From: Hydrogenophilales bacterium 28-61-23
GTDB lineage: Bacteria; Pseudomonadota; Gammaproteobacteria; Burkholderiales; Thiobacillaceae
DNA: 64,000 bases
Assembly: GCA_002281555.1 (NCBI GenBank)
Contig: NCGJ01000008.1
Coordinates: 1 to 64,000, forward strand
Direction: 5' to 3'
Shown here: positions 36,580-45,589 of the stretch, piece by piece
How the letters are laid out: every line of letters begins with the position of its first letter
Numbering within the stretch: the first letter of the stretch is position 1
Position numbers and translations under genes: made by a program
Notes under the pieces: model-generated
The model's database searches: none
What the model saw: the letters and a program-made list of their open reading frames with translations, nothing else
Told to the model about the DNA's origin: nothing

Positions 36580-37428
36580 ATGCTTACCCAAACTCGCGTT
36601 TTTCTTTCACCGCCGCCGGCTCTTTTGGTCGCTGTGCGCCGTATGCTCAGGCCGTTGGCCCGCTTGTTGATGGCGCATGGCATTCATTTCCCCGCTTTTT
36701 CCGAACTCGCCAAGGGTGTTTTCGTCGATGTGGCGGCACGGGATTTTCCGGATGACGGCAGTGGCCTCAGCGATAGCCGCGTGTGTTTGCTCTCGGGCGT
36801 GCATCGGCGTGAGGTCAAACGCTTGCGCGCCGAAGCGCCGCAATATCAGGCGCCGCAATCGGTTTCTATGGGCGCGCAGATCGCGGCGCGCTGGTGCGCC
36901 GAAGCCGCCTATCTCGATCATCAGCGGCGGCCGAAGCCGTTGCCGAGAACCTTCAGCCAGGGCGGCGAGGTTTGTTTCGAACGTCTGGTGGAAAGTGTCA
37001 GCAAGGACATTCGTCCACGCGCGGTGCTCGATGAATGGCTGCGGCTGGGCGTGGCGACGCTGGATGAAGCCGATTTCGTCCATCTCGCGGAAGCGGCATT
37101 CGTGCCGGTGAACGGCGTCGAGGAAAAGGCATTTTTCTTCGGCAAAAACTTGCATGACCATCTGGCGGCCGCGACGCACAACCTGCTCGACGGCAAGCCC
37201 GCCTTTCTTGAACGCTGTGTCTATTACGACGGTTTGAGCGAGGCATCGGTCGAAGAACTGCGTGTTCTCTCGCGTGAACTGGCGGTAGCCGCCTTGCAGG
37301 AAATCAATCGCCAGGCCATGACCCTGCAGCAGCGGGATGTCGATCATGACGGCGCCGATCAACGGATGACGTTCGGTGTCTATTTCTACGACGAATCGAT
37401 GCGCAACGGTGGAGGCCGGCCGCAGTGA
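36580..37428 (+). CDS. DUF6502 family protein
   Basis: 282 residues, cytoplasmic. MLRPLARLLMAHGIHFPAFS, ELAKGVFVDVAARDF, and SDSRVCLLSGVHRREVKRLR match the DUF6502 pattern, whose first part looks like a winged-helix DNA-binding region. GVYFYDE ends the domain. The gene overlaps the DUF5666 gene (GTGA), so the two are translationally coupled. A transcriptional regulator of its own operon is plausible but unproven. Confidence 0.75.
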   Translation: MLTQTRVFLSPPPALLVAVRRMLRPLARLLMAHGIHFPAFSELAKGVFVDVAARDFPDDGSGLSDSRVCLLSGVHRREVKRLRAEAPQYQAPQSVSMGAQIAARWCAEAAYLDHQRRPKPLPRTFSQGGEVCFERLVESVSKDIRPRAVLDEWLRLGVATLDEADFVHLAEAAFVPVNGVEEKAFFFGKNLHDHLAAATHNLLDGKPAFLERCVYYDGLSEASVEELRVLSRELAVAALQEINRQAMTLQQRDVDHDGADQRMTFGVYFYDESMRNGGGRPQ

Positions 37429-38954
37429 ACTGGCTGCGACCCCTGGTTTTCGGCCTTGGACTGTGGGCGTCGCTGGGTGTTTTTATCTCGGCCTGGGCCA
37501 ATCCTTGCGCCTTGCCGGGCAGCGCGGGCTGGGCCGACGGTTCTGGCATGGGCGGTACCGGCATCAATGGTTCGGGTACAGGCGGTACCGGACATCGGCA
37601 AGACGGTTCCGGCATGGGCGGCACCGGACATGCGACCGATGGCTCCGGCATGGGCGGCACCGGACGGCAAGCCAATTCAGGCCTGGGTGGCACCGGCAAG
37701 CAGGCCAGTTCAGGTCTGGGCGGTACCGGCAAGCAGGCCAATTCAGGTCTTGGCGGCACCGGAAAACAGGCCGATGGGGGCGTCGGCGGTACCGGCGTGG
37801 TTGGTCTGATTACCGGGTTTGCCAGCATTTGCGTGAATGGCGTCGAAATCAACTTTGACGGCAATACGCCGGTCAGCGTCGATGGCGAGCAAGGCGCATC
37901 GGGCCAACTCGCCATCGGACAACTGGTCTCGGTTGAAGCCGAAGGGCAGGGCGATACGATGCGGGCGCGGCATATTTCCGTGAATTCAGCCGTGGTCGGT
38001 CAGATCTCCTGGGTTGCGCCGGATGGGCAATCGTTCATGGCCTTGGGGCAATTCGTGCGCGTGGCGCCGGAGGGTGCGCCGATGAATATGGCAAGCCAAT
38101 TCAGTCCGCGTCCTGGCGATATGGTGCGTGTCAGCGGTTTGCGCGATGCATCCGGCGCGGTGCGTGCGACCCATATCGAACGGGTGCGGCCGGATACGCC
38201 GGCCAGCGTTACCGGCCGTCTCGATTCGACCGCTCAAGTTAATGGGCGTGGCGTCGGCAGAATCGGCGGTTTGCCTGTGCTGGGCATCGGCGCTGTCGCC
38301 GCGGGCGAGCAGGTGCGCGTGGTCGGTGTGGAGCGCGCGGGCGTGCTGCAAGCGCAGCGTGTCGAGGTGAATCCGACCGTAAAATTCGCGGAAAAGCTTG
38401 ACCGCTTATTACTTCAAGGCATGGTGGCGGCGGATGGCCAAGGCGGCGTCACGCTGGGCTACACCCGTATTCAGTCAGTGACCCCGGCCGCCGCGGAAAA
38501 ATTAAGCCAGGCGCGAGGGCAGTGGGTGCGGGTGGAGGCGAAATCGCTTTCAGGTGGCGGGATCGGAGTCAACCGCGTTGAAATCGATCGGCCGGCGCTG
38601 CGTCGCGATAGTGGAAGTGAAGGAAAATCACGCGAGGAGCGACGTTCGAAAAATCGAGAAACTTCCAGAGAAACCTCCATTAAAGAGCGTCATTCCGACG
38701 AAATCGAGAGGCCGGAGGAAACACCGGAACGTGAGCGGCCGGAGAAAATCGAAATAGAACGGCCAGAAGTAGAACGGCCCGAGAAGGTCGAGATAGAGCG
38801 ACCAGAAATAGAACGACCAGAAATAGAACGACCAGAAATAGAACGACCAGAAATAGAACGACCCGAGATAGAACGACCTGAAAAAATCGAGAAGCCAGAA
38901 AAGATCGAGATCGAAAAAATAGAAAAACCGGAGAAAATCGAAAGACACGATTGA
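37425..38954 (+). CDS. Exported DUF5666 protein with Gly-rich and ERPEI repeats
   Basis: 509 residues from GTG 37425 (ggagg 9 nt upstream). A signal peptide (MNWLRPLVFGLGLWASLGVF to SAWA) is followed by a Gly-rich run of SGMGGTG/SGLGGTGKQA units (about residues 35-125), then DUF5666 OB-like beta units (INFDGNTPVSVDGEQGASGQ, LAIGQLVSVEAEGQ and later copies), and a highly charged tail made of ERPEI/EKIE repeats. A cell-surface or periplasmic structural role is a guess. It lies between the DUF6502 and outer-membrane genes. Confidence 0.75.
   Translation: MNWLRPLVFGLGLWASLGVFISAWANPCALPGSAGWADGSGMGGTGINGSGTGGTGHRQDGSGMGGTGHATDGSGMGGTGRQANSGLGGTGKQASSGLGGTGKQANSGLGGTGKQADGGVGGTGVVGLITGFASICVNGVEINFDGNTPVSVDGEQGASGQLAIGQLVSVEAEGQGDTMRARHISVNSAVVGQISWVAPDGQSFMALGQFVRVAPEGAPMNMASQFSPRPGDMVRVSGLRDASGAVRATHIERVRPDTPASVTGRLDSTAQVNGRGVGRIGGLPVLGIGAVAAGEQVRVVGVERAGVLQAQRVEVNPTVKFAEKLDRLLLQGMVAADGQGGVTLGYTRIQSVTPAAAEKLSQARGQWVRVEAKSLSGGGIGVNRVEIDRPALRRDSGSEGKSREERRSKNRETSRETSIKERHSDEIERPEETPERERPEKIEIERPEVERPEKVEIERPEIERPEIERPEIERPEIERPEIERPEKIEKPEKIEIEKIEKPEKIERHD
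38799..38880 (+). repeat. 15-bp tandem repeat in the DUF5666 gene
   Basis: The unit cgaccagaaatagaa occurs in about four near-identical consecutive copies and continues degenerately on both sides, encoding ERPEI. A repeat of 5 codons cannot shift the frame when its number changes, so length variation between strains is likely. Confidence 0.85.
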
Positions 38955-38973
38955 GACAAGTTCAGGAGCCGTA

Positions 38974-39768
38974 ATGACTGCAAAACCGCAACAGAAACGA
39001 ATCCGCTATCTGTCCGCAGCCCTGCTTGCGCTTTTTTGCGGCCCAGGTTGGGCTGGCGAGTTGAGTCTGACCACCGGGCTCGATACCAGCAGCGGCAAAT
39101 ATGGCGGCACCGCTTCCACCGTCGTGCGCTACGTGCCGTTCACGGTGAAATATGAACAAGGTCGCTCCACGTACAAGGTCACGCTGCCCTACGTCAGCAT
39201 TACCTCGCCGTCCGGCGGCGGCACCGTCAGTATCGACGGGAACGGCAACATCATTTCGTCCGGCGGCGCTGGGCCGAGCGTGACTCAATCCGGTTTGGGC
39301 GATGTGGTGGGGTCTTATTCGTACAGCCTGATCGAAGAACCCCTGCATGGCTGGCTGATGGATGCCACAGTCAAAGTCAAACTCCCCACCGGGGACGAAG
39401 CCAAGGGGCTCAGCACGGGCGAACGGGATTTCACCGTGTTGGCCGATTTCTATTACCCGGCCGGGAAATGGACGCCATTCGTGACTCTGGGCTATCGCAT
39501 GCCGGGCAATCCGCCCGGGGGTACGCTGCGAAATACCTGGCTAGGCAGCCTGGGCGTCGGGCATAAGCTTTCCCAGACCAACAGCGCCGGTTTCATGTTT
39601 GACGCACGCGAGGCGACCAGCGCCAACTCAGTCGGCTCGCGCGAGCTGACCGCTTATTGGGTGCACAAATTCACGCCTCAGACCAAGTTCCAGCTTTATG
39701 CTGTCAAGGGTTTCAGCGATGCCAGCGCCGACTACGGCCTGGGCGCGATGCTTACGCACAAGTATTGA
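38974..39768 (+). CDS. Outer-membrane beta-barrel 'transporter' family protein
   Basis: 264 residues. The signal peptide ends near GPGWAGE. The remainder alternates as beta-strands: TVVRYVPFTVKYEQGRSTYK, VTLPYVSITSPSGGG, VKVKLPTGDEAKGLSTGERD, WTPFVTLGYRMPG, ending MLTHKY. The pattern resembles the Phenol_MetA_deg/'transporter' group of outer-membrane proteins. It is the third gene of the DUF6502-DUF5666 operon, 19 nt downstream of the second. Confidence 0.72.
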   Translation: MTAKPQQKRIRYLSAALLALFCGPGWAGELSLTTGLDTSSGKYGGTASTVVRYVPFTVKYEQGRSTYKVTLPYVSITSPSGGGTVSIDGNGNIISSGGAGPSVTQSGLGDVVGSYSYSLIEEPLHGWLMDATVKVKLPTGDEAKGLSTGERDFTVLADFYYPAGKWTPFVTLGYRMPGNPPGGTLRNTWLGSLGVGHKLSQTNSAGFMFDAREATSANSVGSRELTAYWVHKFTPQTKFQLYAVKGFSDASADYGLGAMLTHKY

Positions 39769-39815
39769 ACCGAAGCTTGTAGTTGCCGAGCCAAGGTGTG
39801 CTTGCCTGAACGAAA

Positions 39816-39835
39816 AAATGGCCCGAAGGCCATTT
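39816..39835. terminator. Bidirectional terminator between convergent genes
   Basis: Stem aaatggcc/ggccattt with a CGAA loop; an A-run on its left becomes a six-T run on the minus strand. It probably ends the PEP-CTERM operon coming from the right and may also serve the outer-membrane gene. Confidence 0.75.
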
Positions 39836-39939
39836 GGAAAGTGTGAAAACCGCTAATTGTTTTTCTGGAGGATCGGGTTCTGTCTTCCAGAATATTGCGC
39901 AGCCCCACCGGTTCAGGCCGGTGGAGCCCGGAGGCGCGA

Positions 39940-40818
39940 TCAGGCGCTGATCTTGTTCTGAGTGAAGGATTTCGGCTTGCTGCGCAGACGCAGGCCGACC
40001 AGGCCCAGGCCCATCAGCAACATGGCCCAGGATTCGGGTTCCGGTACCGGCGTGACGGTCATGCTGGCGAAAGCTTCGCTGCCGCCGAACAGTTCAGGTG
40101 TGCCGCCCAAACCCAAGGCGGTGCCGGTGATCTGGCTTTGGCTGCGCATTTCCAGCCTGATTTCGTCGCCGATATGGGCCTGGAAGCTCCAGTATTCGCC
40201 AACGCCAACAGAGCCGAGTGCGTCGAAGCTGCCGGCATCCATGACCGAACCGTTCAGGTACAGGTCGTAGCTAGAGTAGAAATCCTGCTCGAAAGTGAGG
40301 CTGTCCGCGATCAGATTTCCATCCAGGCTGTGTGTGGCCCAGATGTCCATGTTGATGTTGACCAAGTCGCCCATAGCCTCGCCCAGTTCCGGCGCGATGA
40401 TGAAGTTTTGGGTCAGGCGAGAAGGGGCATGACCGTGGTAGTTGAGAGTCAGACCGGTATCGGCGATCGTTGCATTGTCCAGACTGACACTGGTGATCAA
40501 ATTGGCAATGGCGACGTTTCCGGCAATGCTGACGTTGGCTTCGTGGCTGATGCCCAGATCGATGCTGTTGCCGCCCAAAGTGACGGTGCTGGCATCCCAA
40601 CTGCCGACGGTGACGCTGTCGATTGTGGTTTCATTGATATAGCTGCCGATATTGCCGGATAAAAATTGATTAGCGCTACCCAGGCTGCCGACCGTATCGG
40701 TCAGTGCGGCAACGCTAAAACGAGAACCGCTGGTGGATGTATCGCCCAGAGTCCAGGTGGCGGCTTGGGCATGGGCGGCCATGGTGGCCAGCGCCAGGGT
40801 TAACAGTGTTTTTTTCAT
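39940..40818 (-). CDS. PEP-CTERM sorting-signal protein
   Basis: 292 residues. Signal peptide MKKTLLTLALATMAAHAQA. The body is rich in Ser, Thr, Gly and Asn. The C-terminus has the full sorting signal: PVPEPESWAMLLMGLGLVGL followed by RLRSKPK. Such proteins are cut and anchored or exported by an exosortase, which must be encoded elsewhere. It follows the nucleotidase gene by 34 nt, so the two are likely co-transcribed. The specific role is unknown. Confidence 0.92.
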   Translation of the reverse strand: MKKTLLTLALATMAAHAQAATWTLGDTSTSGSRFSVAALTDTVGSLGSANQFLSGNIGSYINETTIDSVTVGSWDASTVTLGGNSIDLGISHEANVSIAGNVAIANLITSVSLDNATIADTGLTLNYHGHAPSRLTQNFIIAPELGEAMGDLVNINMDIWATHSLDGNLIADSLTFEQDFYSSYDLYLNGSVMDAGSFDALGSVGVGEYWSFQAHIGDEIRLEMRSQSQITGTALGLGGTPELFGGSEAFASMTVTPVPEPESWAMLLMGLGLVGLRLRSKPKSFTQNKISA

Positions 40819-40852
40819 GATGTTTTCTCTCGAAGTTTGTACTGAATAAAGT

Positions 40853-42844
40853 TCAGGGCGCCGGGCAGGCGGCGACTTTGACGATGCGGTCTTGCGCGCC
40901 CGGCGCGGTGGGGGCGTGGGCGACGAAGTAATCGGTCATGGCATCCAGATCGAGCGCGCCGCCGAGCTGGTTGGTGCCCAGGTTGAATATGGTGAAGTTG
41001 TCGCCGCCGGTGGCCAGGAAGGAGTTCATGGTGACGCGGTAGCTGGCGGCCTTGTCGATCGCCACGCCGTTCAACTTGACGCTGCCGTCGCAGACGTAAT
41101 GGCCGCCTTTTTGCGCGGCGAAATTGGCCGCCGTGGTATCGAAGCTGTGCTGGTAAGTGAAGCCGGCCGAGACTTGCAGGATGCGGCTGTAGGGCTGGAT
41201 GGCGCTCCACTGCTGTTCGAGCAGATCGTAGATTTGCTGGCCGGTCAGCGTCTTGGTGGTCAGGGAATTGCCGAACGGCTGGATGGTGAAGGCTTCGCCG
41301 TAGGTCACCACGCCGTCGCCTTCGCCGGCCGCGCTGGTCGGGTAGGTGAAACCGGCGGCGCCGTTGCGGATGCCGCCCGGGTTCATGACGGCGATGACCG
41401 CGCCGCCCAGAGCCGCGGGCGCGGTGGCTTCGAGCTGGGCGTCGGCGATGACGTCGCCGATGGAGGATTCGCCCGCCGCATTATTGATATTCGGGATCGC
41501 GGCGGAAATCTGGCCGATGGGCCGGTTGGCCAGCGGCGTGCTCAGCGCTGCGTAGTTGTTCACCAGTGTGGTCAGTGCGGCGACCGGGACGATGCCGGCG
41601 GCGGAGCGATCGACCAGAACGTTGTCGACGCTGATGCTGGCGACGTCGCGGCTGGCGGTGTCGATGACCAGATCCACCTCGGTGACCATGCGGCCCTGGG
41701 CGTTGGTGCTGGTGACCGGGATCGTGCGGCCGGCGCTGTTGGGCAGGCTGCACAGATAGGACTGGTGGGTATGACCGCTGATCACCATGTCCACCTCGTC
41801 GTTCAGATTGGCGACGATATCGACGATGGGGCCGGCAATGCTGGCGCAGTCCTTGTAGTTGCTGCCGGTGCTATCGACACCGCCTTCATGCAGCAGGACG
41901 ACGATGGTCTCGACGCCCTGTTGCTTCAGTTGCGGCACCAGCGCGTTGACCGTGCTGGCCTCATCCTTGAAGTCCAGCGTGGAGATGCCGCTGGGGGTGA
42001 CGATGCTGGGCGTGCCTTTCAGCGTCATGCCGACGAAGGCGATCTTGTTGCCCTGGAAATTCTTGACCGTGTAGGGCGCGAACAGCGGCTTGCCATTGCT
42101 TTTCTCGACCACGTTGGCGGCCAGGAACTTGAACTTGGCGCCTTCGAATGGGTAGGGCGTGCCGACCGCGTTGCCCTGGCAGGAATTGGCGTCGGTGGGG
42201 TGGCAGCCGCCGTTCTGCATGCGTAGCAGCTCTTCCTTGCCTTCGTCGAACTCGTGGTTGCCGACTGCGTTGATTTCCAGGCCCAGGCGGTTCATGCCTT
42301 CGATGGTGGGCTCGTCATGGAACAGGGCGGAGACCAGCGGCGTGGCGCCGATCAGGTCGCCGGCGGAAACGGCCACGCTGTTGGGCGACTTGGCGCGGAT
42401 GTTGTTGACGTAAGCGGCCAGGTAATCGATGCCACCGACCGGTTTGCTGAAGGAGTTGCCCGGAGACAGCAACTGGCCGTGGAAGTCGTTGATCGCGGCG
42501 ATCTTGACCAGCAGGGTCTTGCCGACGCTGGACTGGGCGGCGGCGCGCATCAGTTTGGCGCGTTCCATCGCGGTGATTTTTTTGGTTTTCTGCCAATCCA
42601 GGCTCAGCCTGGAAAGGTCGCTGACGAATGCGCCGTGATTGCCCCAGTTGGCGCCTTCCGTCGCGCTGTCGACGATGCGGTCATTCAGGCACAGGCCATC
42701 GAAATTCTTGTTGGCGACAGTGCTGTCGATGGCGCCGACAAAAACATTGGCGCGGGTGTCCACGCAAGTCGGCTCGACGGCCTGAACCTGGTAGCTGAAG
42801 CTGGCCAGAACGGCCAGCAAGAGGGGTGAGAATCGGGTTTGCAT
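40853..42844 (-). CDS. Secreted 5'-nucleotidase / metallophosphatase
   Basis: 663 residues with a signal peptide (LLLAVLASFSYQVQA). The metallophosphatase motifs are present: INDFHGQLLSPG, GDLIGATPLVS, GNHEFDEGKEEL and ISGHTHQSYLC. The C-terminal 5'-nucleotidase domain has NPGGIRNGAAGF, FGNSLTTKTLTGQQIYDLLE and NSFLATGGDNF. It should hydrolyse extracellular nucleotides, providing phosphate and nucleosides. It precedes the PEP-CTERM gene. Confidence 0.92.
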   Translation of the reverse strand: MQTRFSPLLLAVLASFSYQVQAVEPTCVDTRANVFVGAIDSTVANKNFDGLCLNDRIVDSATEGANWGNHGAFVSDLSRLSLDWQKTKKITAMERAKLMRAAAQSSVGKTLLVKIAAINDFHGQLLSPGNSFSKPVGGIDYLAAYVNNIRAKSPNSVAVSAGDLIGATPLVSALFHDEPTIEGMNRLGLEINAVGNHEFDEGKEELLRMQNGGCHPTDANSCQGNAVGTPYPFEGAKFKFLAANVVEKSNGKPLFAPYTVKNFQGNKIAFVGMTLKGTPSIVTPSGISTLDFKDEASTVNALVPQLKQQGVETIVVLLHEGGVDSTGSNYKDCASIAGPIVDIVANLNDEVDMVISGHTHQSYLCSLPNSAGRTIPVTSTNAQGRMVTEVDLVIDTASRDVASISVDNVLVDRSAAGIVPVAALTTLVNNYAALSTPLANRPIGQISAAIPNINNAAGESSIGDVIADAQLEATAPAALGGAVIAVMNPGGIRNGAAGFTYPTSAAGEGDGVVTYGEAFTIQPFGNSLTTKTLTGQQIYDLLEQQWSAIQPYSRILQVSAGFTYQHSFDTTAANFAAQKGGHYVCDGSVKLNGVAIDKAASYRVTMNSFLATGGDNFTIFNLGTNQLGGALDLDAMTDYFVAHAPTAPGAQDRIVKVAACPAP

Positions 42845-43033
42845 CGAATTTTCTCCTGGTTTTTTGATCGGAATGTGGCTGATTCTGGCTGCTGTTTATG
42901 ACAAAACAGTTAGCCCGCGGCTTTGTAAAAATGAGCCGTTCTGCTCATTTACATCGAGCCGGTCGGATCGGCTGTCATCGAGATTTCACAGGAGTTGCCC
43001 ATCATCGGCATACGCTTGATGAAAGGAGTGGCT

Positions 43034-43189
43034 ATGTCGATCAAATGGGAAGTTGAATTTCGGGAACCGGTTGCCGACGAGGAATCGGACGATGCAGTCC
43101 AGCCGGTTGAGAGTGAAGACGATTATTTCGGTTGCGGCGAGTGCGCTTCGGATCCCTGTTTTGGCGATTGGTTTCGCCTGGCATTTTGA
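43034..43189 (+). CDS. Small acidic protein with a Cys cluster, unknown
   Basis: 51 residues from ATG 43034 with AAAGGAG 6-7 nt upstream. The chain is acidic (PVADEESDDAVQPVESEDD) and ends with CGECASDPCFGDWFRLAF, three Cys in nine residues that could bind metal or form disulfides. No signal peptide. Its stop overlaps the next start as TGATG, which supports translation. No family is recognised. Confidence 0.6.
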   Translation: MSIKWEVEFREPVADEESDDAVQPVESEDDYFGCGECASDPCFGDWFRLAF

Positions 43190-43839
43190 TGCCGTGGCTT
43201 GACTCGATGTGTGCGACCGAGCCGAGCGCATCGAGATTCAGGCGTCTGGCTCAACGAGTCGGTGCCGCAAGTCTCAGTGGCCTTTTGTTGTTGACGCCGT
43301 GTTGGGCGATGGCCGCCGACAGCGCGGTCTTGCCGCTGGAACCGCGTGCGCGGATGGACGATGTCGGGCTGGTTCTCAACGGCTCGGGGTTGCGAAGTTT
43401 TCTGTTTTTCGACATCTATGCCATCGGTTTGTATCTGCCTTATCGGCTGACCGATGTCGAAGCCATCCTCGGAAAAGATCTGCCGCATCGGGTCCAGATT
43501 ACTTTGTTGCGGGATATGTCCACCGAGCGGGGCGTCGACAAACTGATGGGCGGTCTGGAAGACAACAATACGCCCGAGGAGCTGGCGGCCATCGAAACCC
43601 CGCTCAAGCAATTCTTTGGCGTGATTCGTTCGCTCGGCCAAGTCGCCAAGGGCAGTGTTCTTTATCTGGACTATCTACCTGGCGTGGGTACACGCGTATC
43701 GTTCAATCACCGGGTTGTCGGCACGGTTCCGGGTTCGGACTTCAACCGCAGCCTGTTGAAAATCTGGTTGGGCGAACGACCGATTCAGAACAACCTGAAA
43801 AAAGCGCTCCTGGGCGGCGCGAACAAGGCGGTCAGATAA
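43189..43839 (+). CDS. Exported chalcone-isomerase-like protein
   Basis: 216 residues from ATG 43189. A signal peptide follows a basic start (LAQRVGAASLSGLLLLTPCW, cut near AMAA). The domain GLVLNGSGLRSFLFFDIYAI and GLYLPYRLTDVEAILGKDLP matches the bacterial chalcone-isomerase-like family (Chalcone_3), whose members in bacteria may bind fatty acids. It is translationally coupled to the small Cys protein and precedes the T2SS operon by about 120 nt. Confidence 0.78.
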   Translation: MPWLDSMCATEPSASRFRRLAQRVGAASLSGLLLLTPCWAMAADSAVLPLEPRARMDDVGLVLNGSGLRSFLFFDIYAIGLYLPYRLTDVEAILGKDLPHRVQITLLRDMSTERGVDKLMGGLEDNNTPEELAAIETPLKQFFGVIRSLGQVAKGSVLYLDYLPGVGTRVSFNHRVVGTVPGSDFNRSLLKIWLGERPIQNNLKKALLGGANKAVR

Positions 43840-43960
43840 GCTCGATTTGACCGGTTTTCCCGGCTGCGACGGTTCGCCGGCGCGCGCTGGCCCATCGCGC
43901 ACGATGTTTTGAAATGTTACACACGTCATAATCACCCACTTTTGTAACAAAGGCTGTGTC

Positions 43961-44380
43961 ATGAAGCTTTCATCCGGACGGAACGCGGGTTTCACGCTGC
44001 TCGAATTACTGGTCGTGCTGGTCATCATCGGCTTGTTGGTCGGCTATGTCGCGCCGCGCTATTTCAGCCAGATCGGCAAATCGGAAGTCAAAACGGCGCG
44101 GTCTCAGATCAAAGCGCTGGAAGATGCACTGGATCAGTACAGGCTCGATGTCGGCCACTATCCGGACAGCGAACAGGGACTGGCGGCGTTGTTCACCCAG
44201 CCGGCCGGCGAAGCGCGCTGGCAGGGGCCGTATCTGAAGAAAGCTGTGCCGAACGATCCCTGGGGCAAAGCCTACCTGTACAAGCAGCCGGGCGAGCATG
44301 GCGAGCTGGATATCATGTCCCTGGGCAAGGATGGCCAGCCCGGCGGCACGGCGGAAGCAGCGGACATCGGCAACTGGTAA
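43961..44380 (+). CDS. gspG: Type II secretion major pseudopilin GspG
   Basis: 139 residues. Prepilin cleavage after Gly10, then FTLLELLVVLVIIGLLVGYV with Glu at +5. The C-terminal calcium-site phrase LGKDGQPGGTAEAADIGNW is diagnostic of GspG. It opens the secretion operon. A tgttaca/tgtaaca dyad lies between 43910 and 43955 in the upstream region and may be regulatory. Confidence 0.95.
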   Translation: MKLSSGRNAGFTLLELLVVLVIIGLLVGYVAPRYFSQIGKSEVKTARSQIKALEDALDQYRLDVGHYPDSEQGLAALFTQPAGEARWQGPYLKKAVPNDPWGKAYLYKQPGEHGELDIMSLGKDGQPGGTAEAADIGNW

Positions 44381-44391
44381 GCCACGCAACC

Positions 44392-45579
44392 ATGCAGTTT
44401 GTCATTTCAGCGCTGTCCGGCAACGGACGCGTCTCGCTCAACCTCGATGCGAAGCACGCCGAGGAAGCCGCGGAGCAGGCGCGTCGACAAGGTCTGACCG
44501 TGTTGTCGGTGAAGCCGGCCGGCGCCGGACGTTTGCCGATGTTCGCGCGCCGCTATCGTTTTCCGATCAGCCTGTTTTCGCGCGAATTGCTGTCTTTGCT
44601 GGGTAGCGGCTTGTCCTTGATGGAAGCGCTGCAAACCCTGGCGGAGAAGGAGGCGCGCGCGGAAACCCGCAAATTGCTGATGCAGGTGCTGGATCATCTT
44701 TATCAGGGCGAATCGCTGTCGAGCGCCATCGCCCGTTATCCGGACGCATTCCCGCCGCTTTATGTCGCTTCGGTGCGCGCGTCGGAGAAAACCAGCAATC
44801 TGCCCGAGGCGCTGACCCGCTTCATCGCTTATCAGGAACAACTGGAAGTGTTGCGCAAGAAAGTCACCGCCGCCGCCGTCTATCCGGTCTTGCTGCTGGT
44901 GCTGGGTAGCGCGGTGGCGCTGTTTCTGCTGGGCTGGGTGGTGCCGCGCTTCGCCTCGATCTACGAAGGCAATCTGGAACGTCTGCCGCTGGCCTCGCGC
45001 TGGCTGATGCAATGGGGCGTGATGGTGCAAAGCCATGCCATGGAAACCGGGCTGGTCATCCTGTTGGCGCTGACCGGCGTGTTTTTCGCCTTCAAACAGC
45101 CGGCGGTGCGTGCCGCGCTGTCGCGTCGAATCTGGCGTTTGCCCGGACTGGGCGAACGCTTGCGGGTGTTTCAGCTGACCCGTTTTTATCGCACCGTCGG
45201 CATGTTGCTGTCCGGTGGTATTCCGGTTTTGACCGCGTTGACCATGTCGGAAGGCTTGCTGCATCCGGAGCTGCGGCTCCGGCTGGCCAACGCCGCGCGC
45301 GAAATCCGCGAAGGCAAGCCGATTTCGGATGCGATGGAAGCGTCCGACATGACCACGCCGGTGGCGCTGCGCATGTTGCGCGTGGGCGAGAAAAGCGGCC
45401 GCATGGGCGAGATGATGGAATCGATCGCATCGTTTCACGACGAAGAGCTTGAGCGCGCTGTCGACTGGTTCACCCGCCTGATCGAACCGATTTTGATGAT
45501 CGTCATCGGCCTGACCATCGGTGTCATCGTTGTGTTGTTGTACATGCCGATTTTCGAGTTGGCGGGGAGTCTGGAGTGA
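44392..45579 (+). CDS. gspF: Type II secretion inner-membrane platform protein GspF
   Basis: 395 residues with two repeated cytoplasmic domains (SLFSRELLSLLGSGLSLMEA and FQLTRFYRTVGMLLSGGIPV) and three hydrophobic helices, the last being LIEPILMIVIGLTIGVIVVL. It anchors the assembly ATPase to the pseudopilus platform. The gene follows gspG by 11 nt and precedes gspE by 10 nt. Confidence 0.95.
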   Translation: MQFVISALSGNGRVSLNLDAKHAEEAAEQARRQGLTVLSVKPAGAGRLPMFARRYRFPISLFSRELLSLLGSGLSLMEALQTLAEKEARAETRKLLMQVLDHLYQGESLSSAIARYPDAFPPLYVASVRASEKTSNLPEALTRFIAYQEQLEVLRKKVTAAAVYPVLLLVLGSAVALFLLGWVVPRFASIYEGNLERLPLASRWLMQWGVMVQSHAMETGLVILLALTGVFFAFKQPAVRAALSRRIWRLPGLGERLRVFQLTRFYRTVGMLLSGGIPVLTALTMSEGLLHPELRLRLANAAREIREGKPISDAMEASDMTTPVALRMLRVGEKSGRMGEMMESIASFHDEELERAVDWFTRLIEPILMIVIGLTIGVIVVLLYMPIFELAGSLE

Positions 45580-45589
45580 GGGATTTAGC

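Noticed and set aside
37525-37800. Gly-rich repeats in the DUF5666 gene as a CRISPR array
   Set aside because: The repeats are contiguous, coding and translate as SGMGGTG units; there are no unique spacers of even length.
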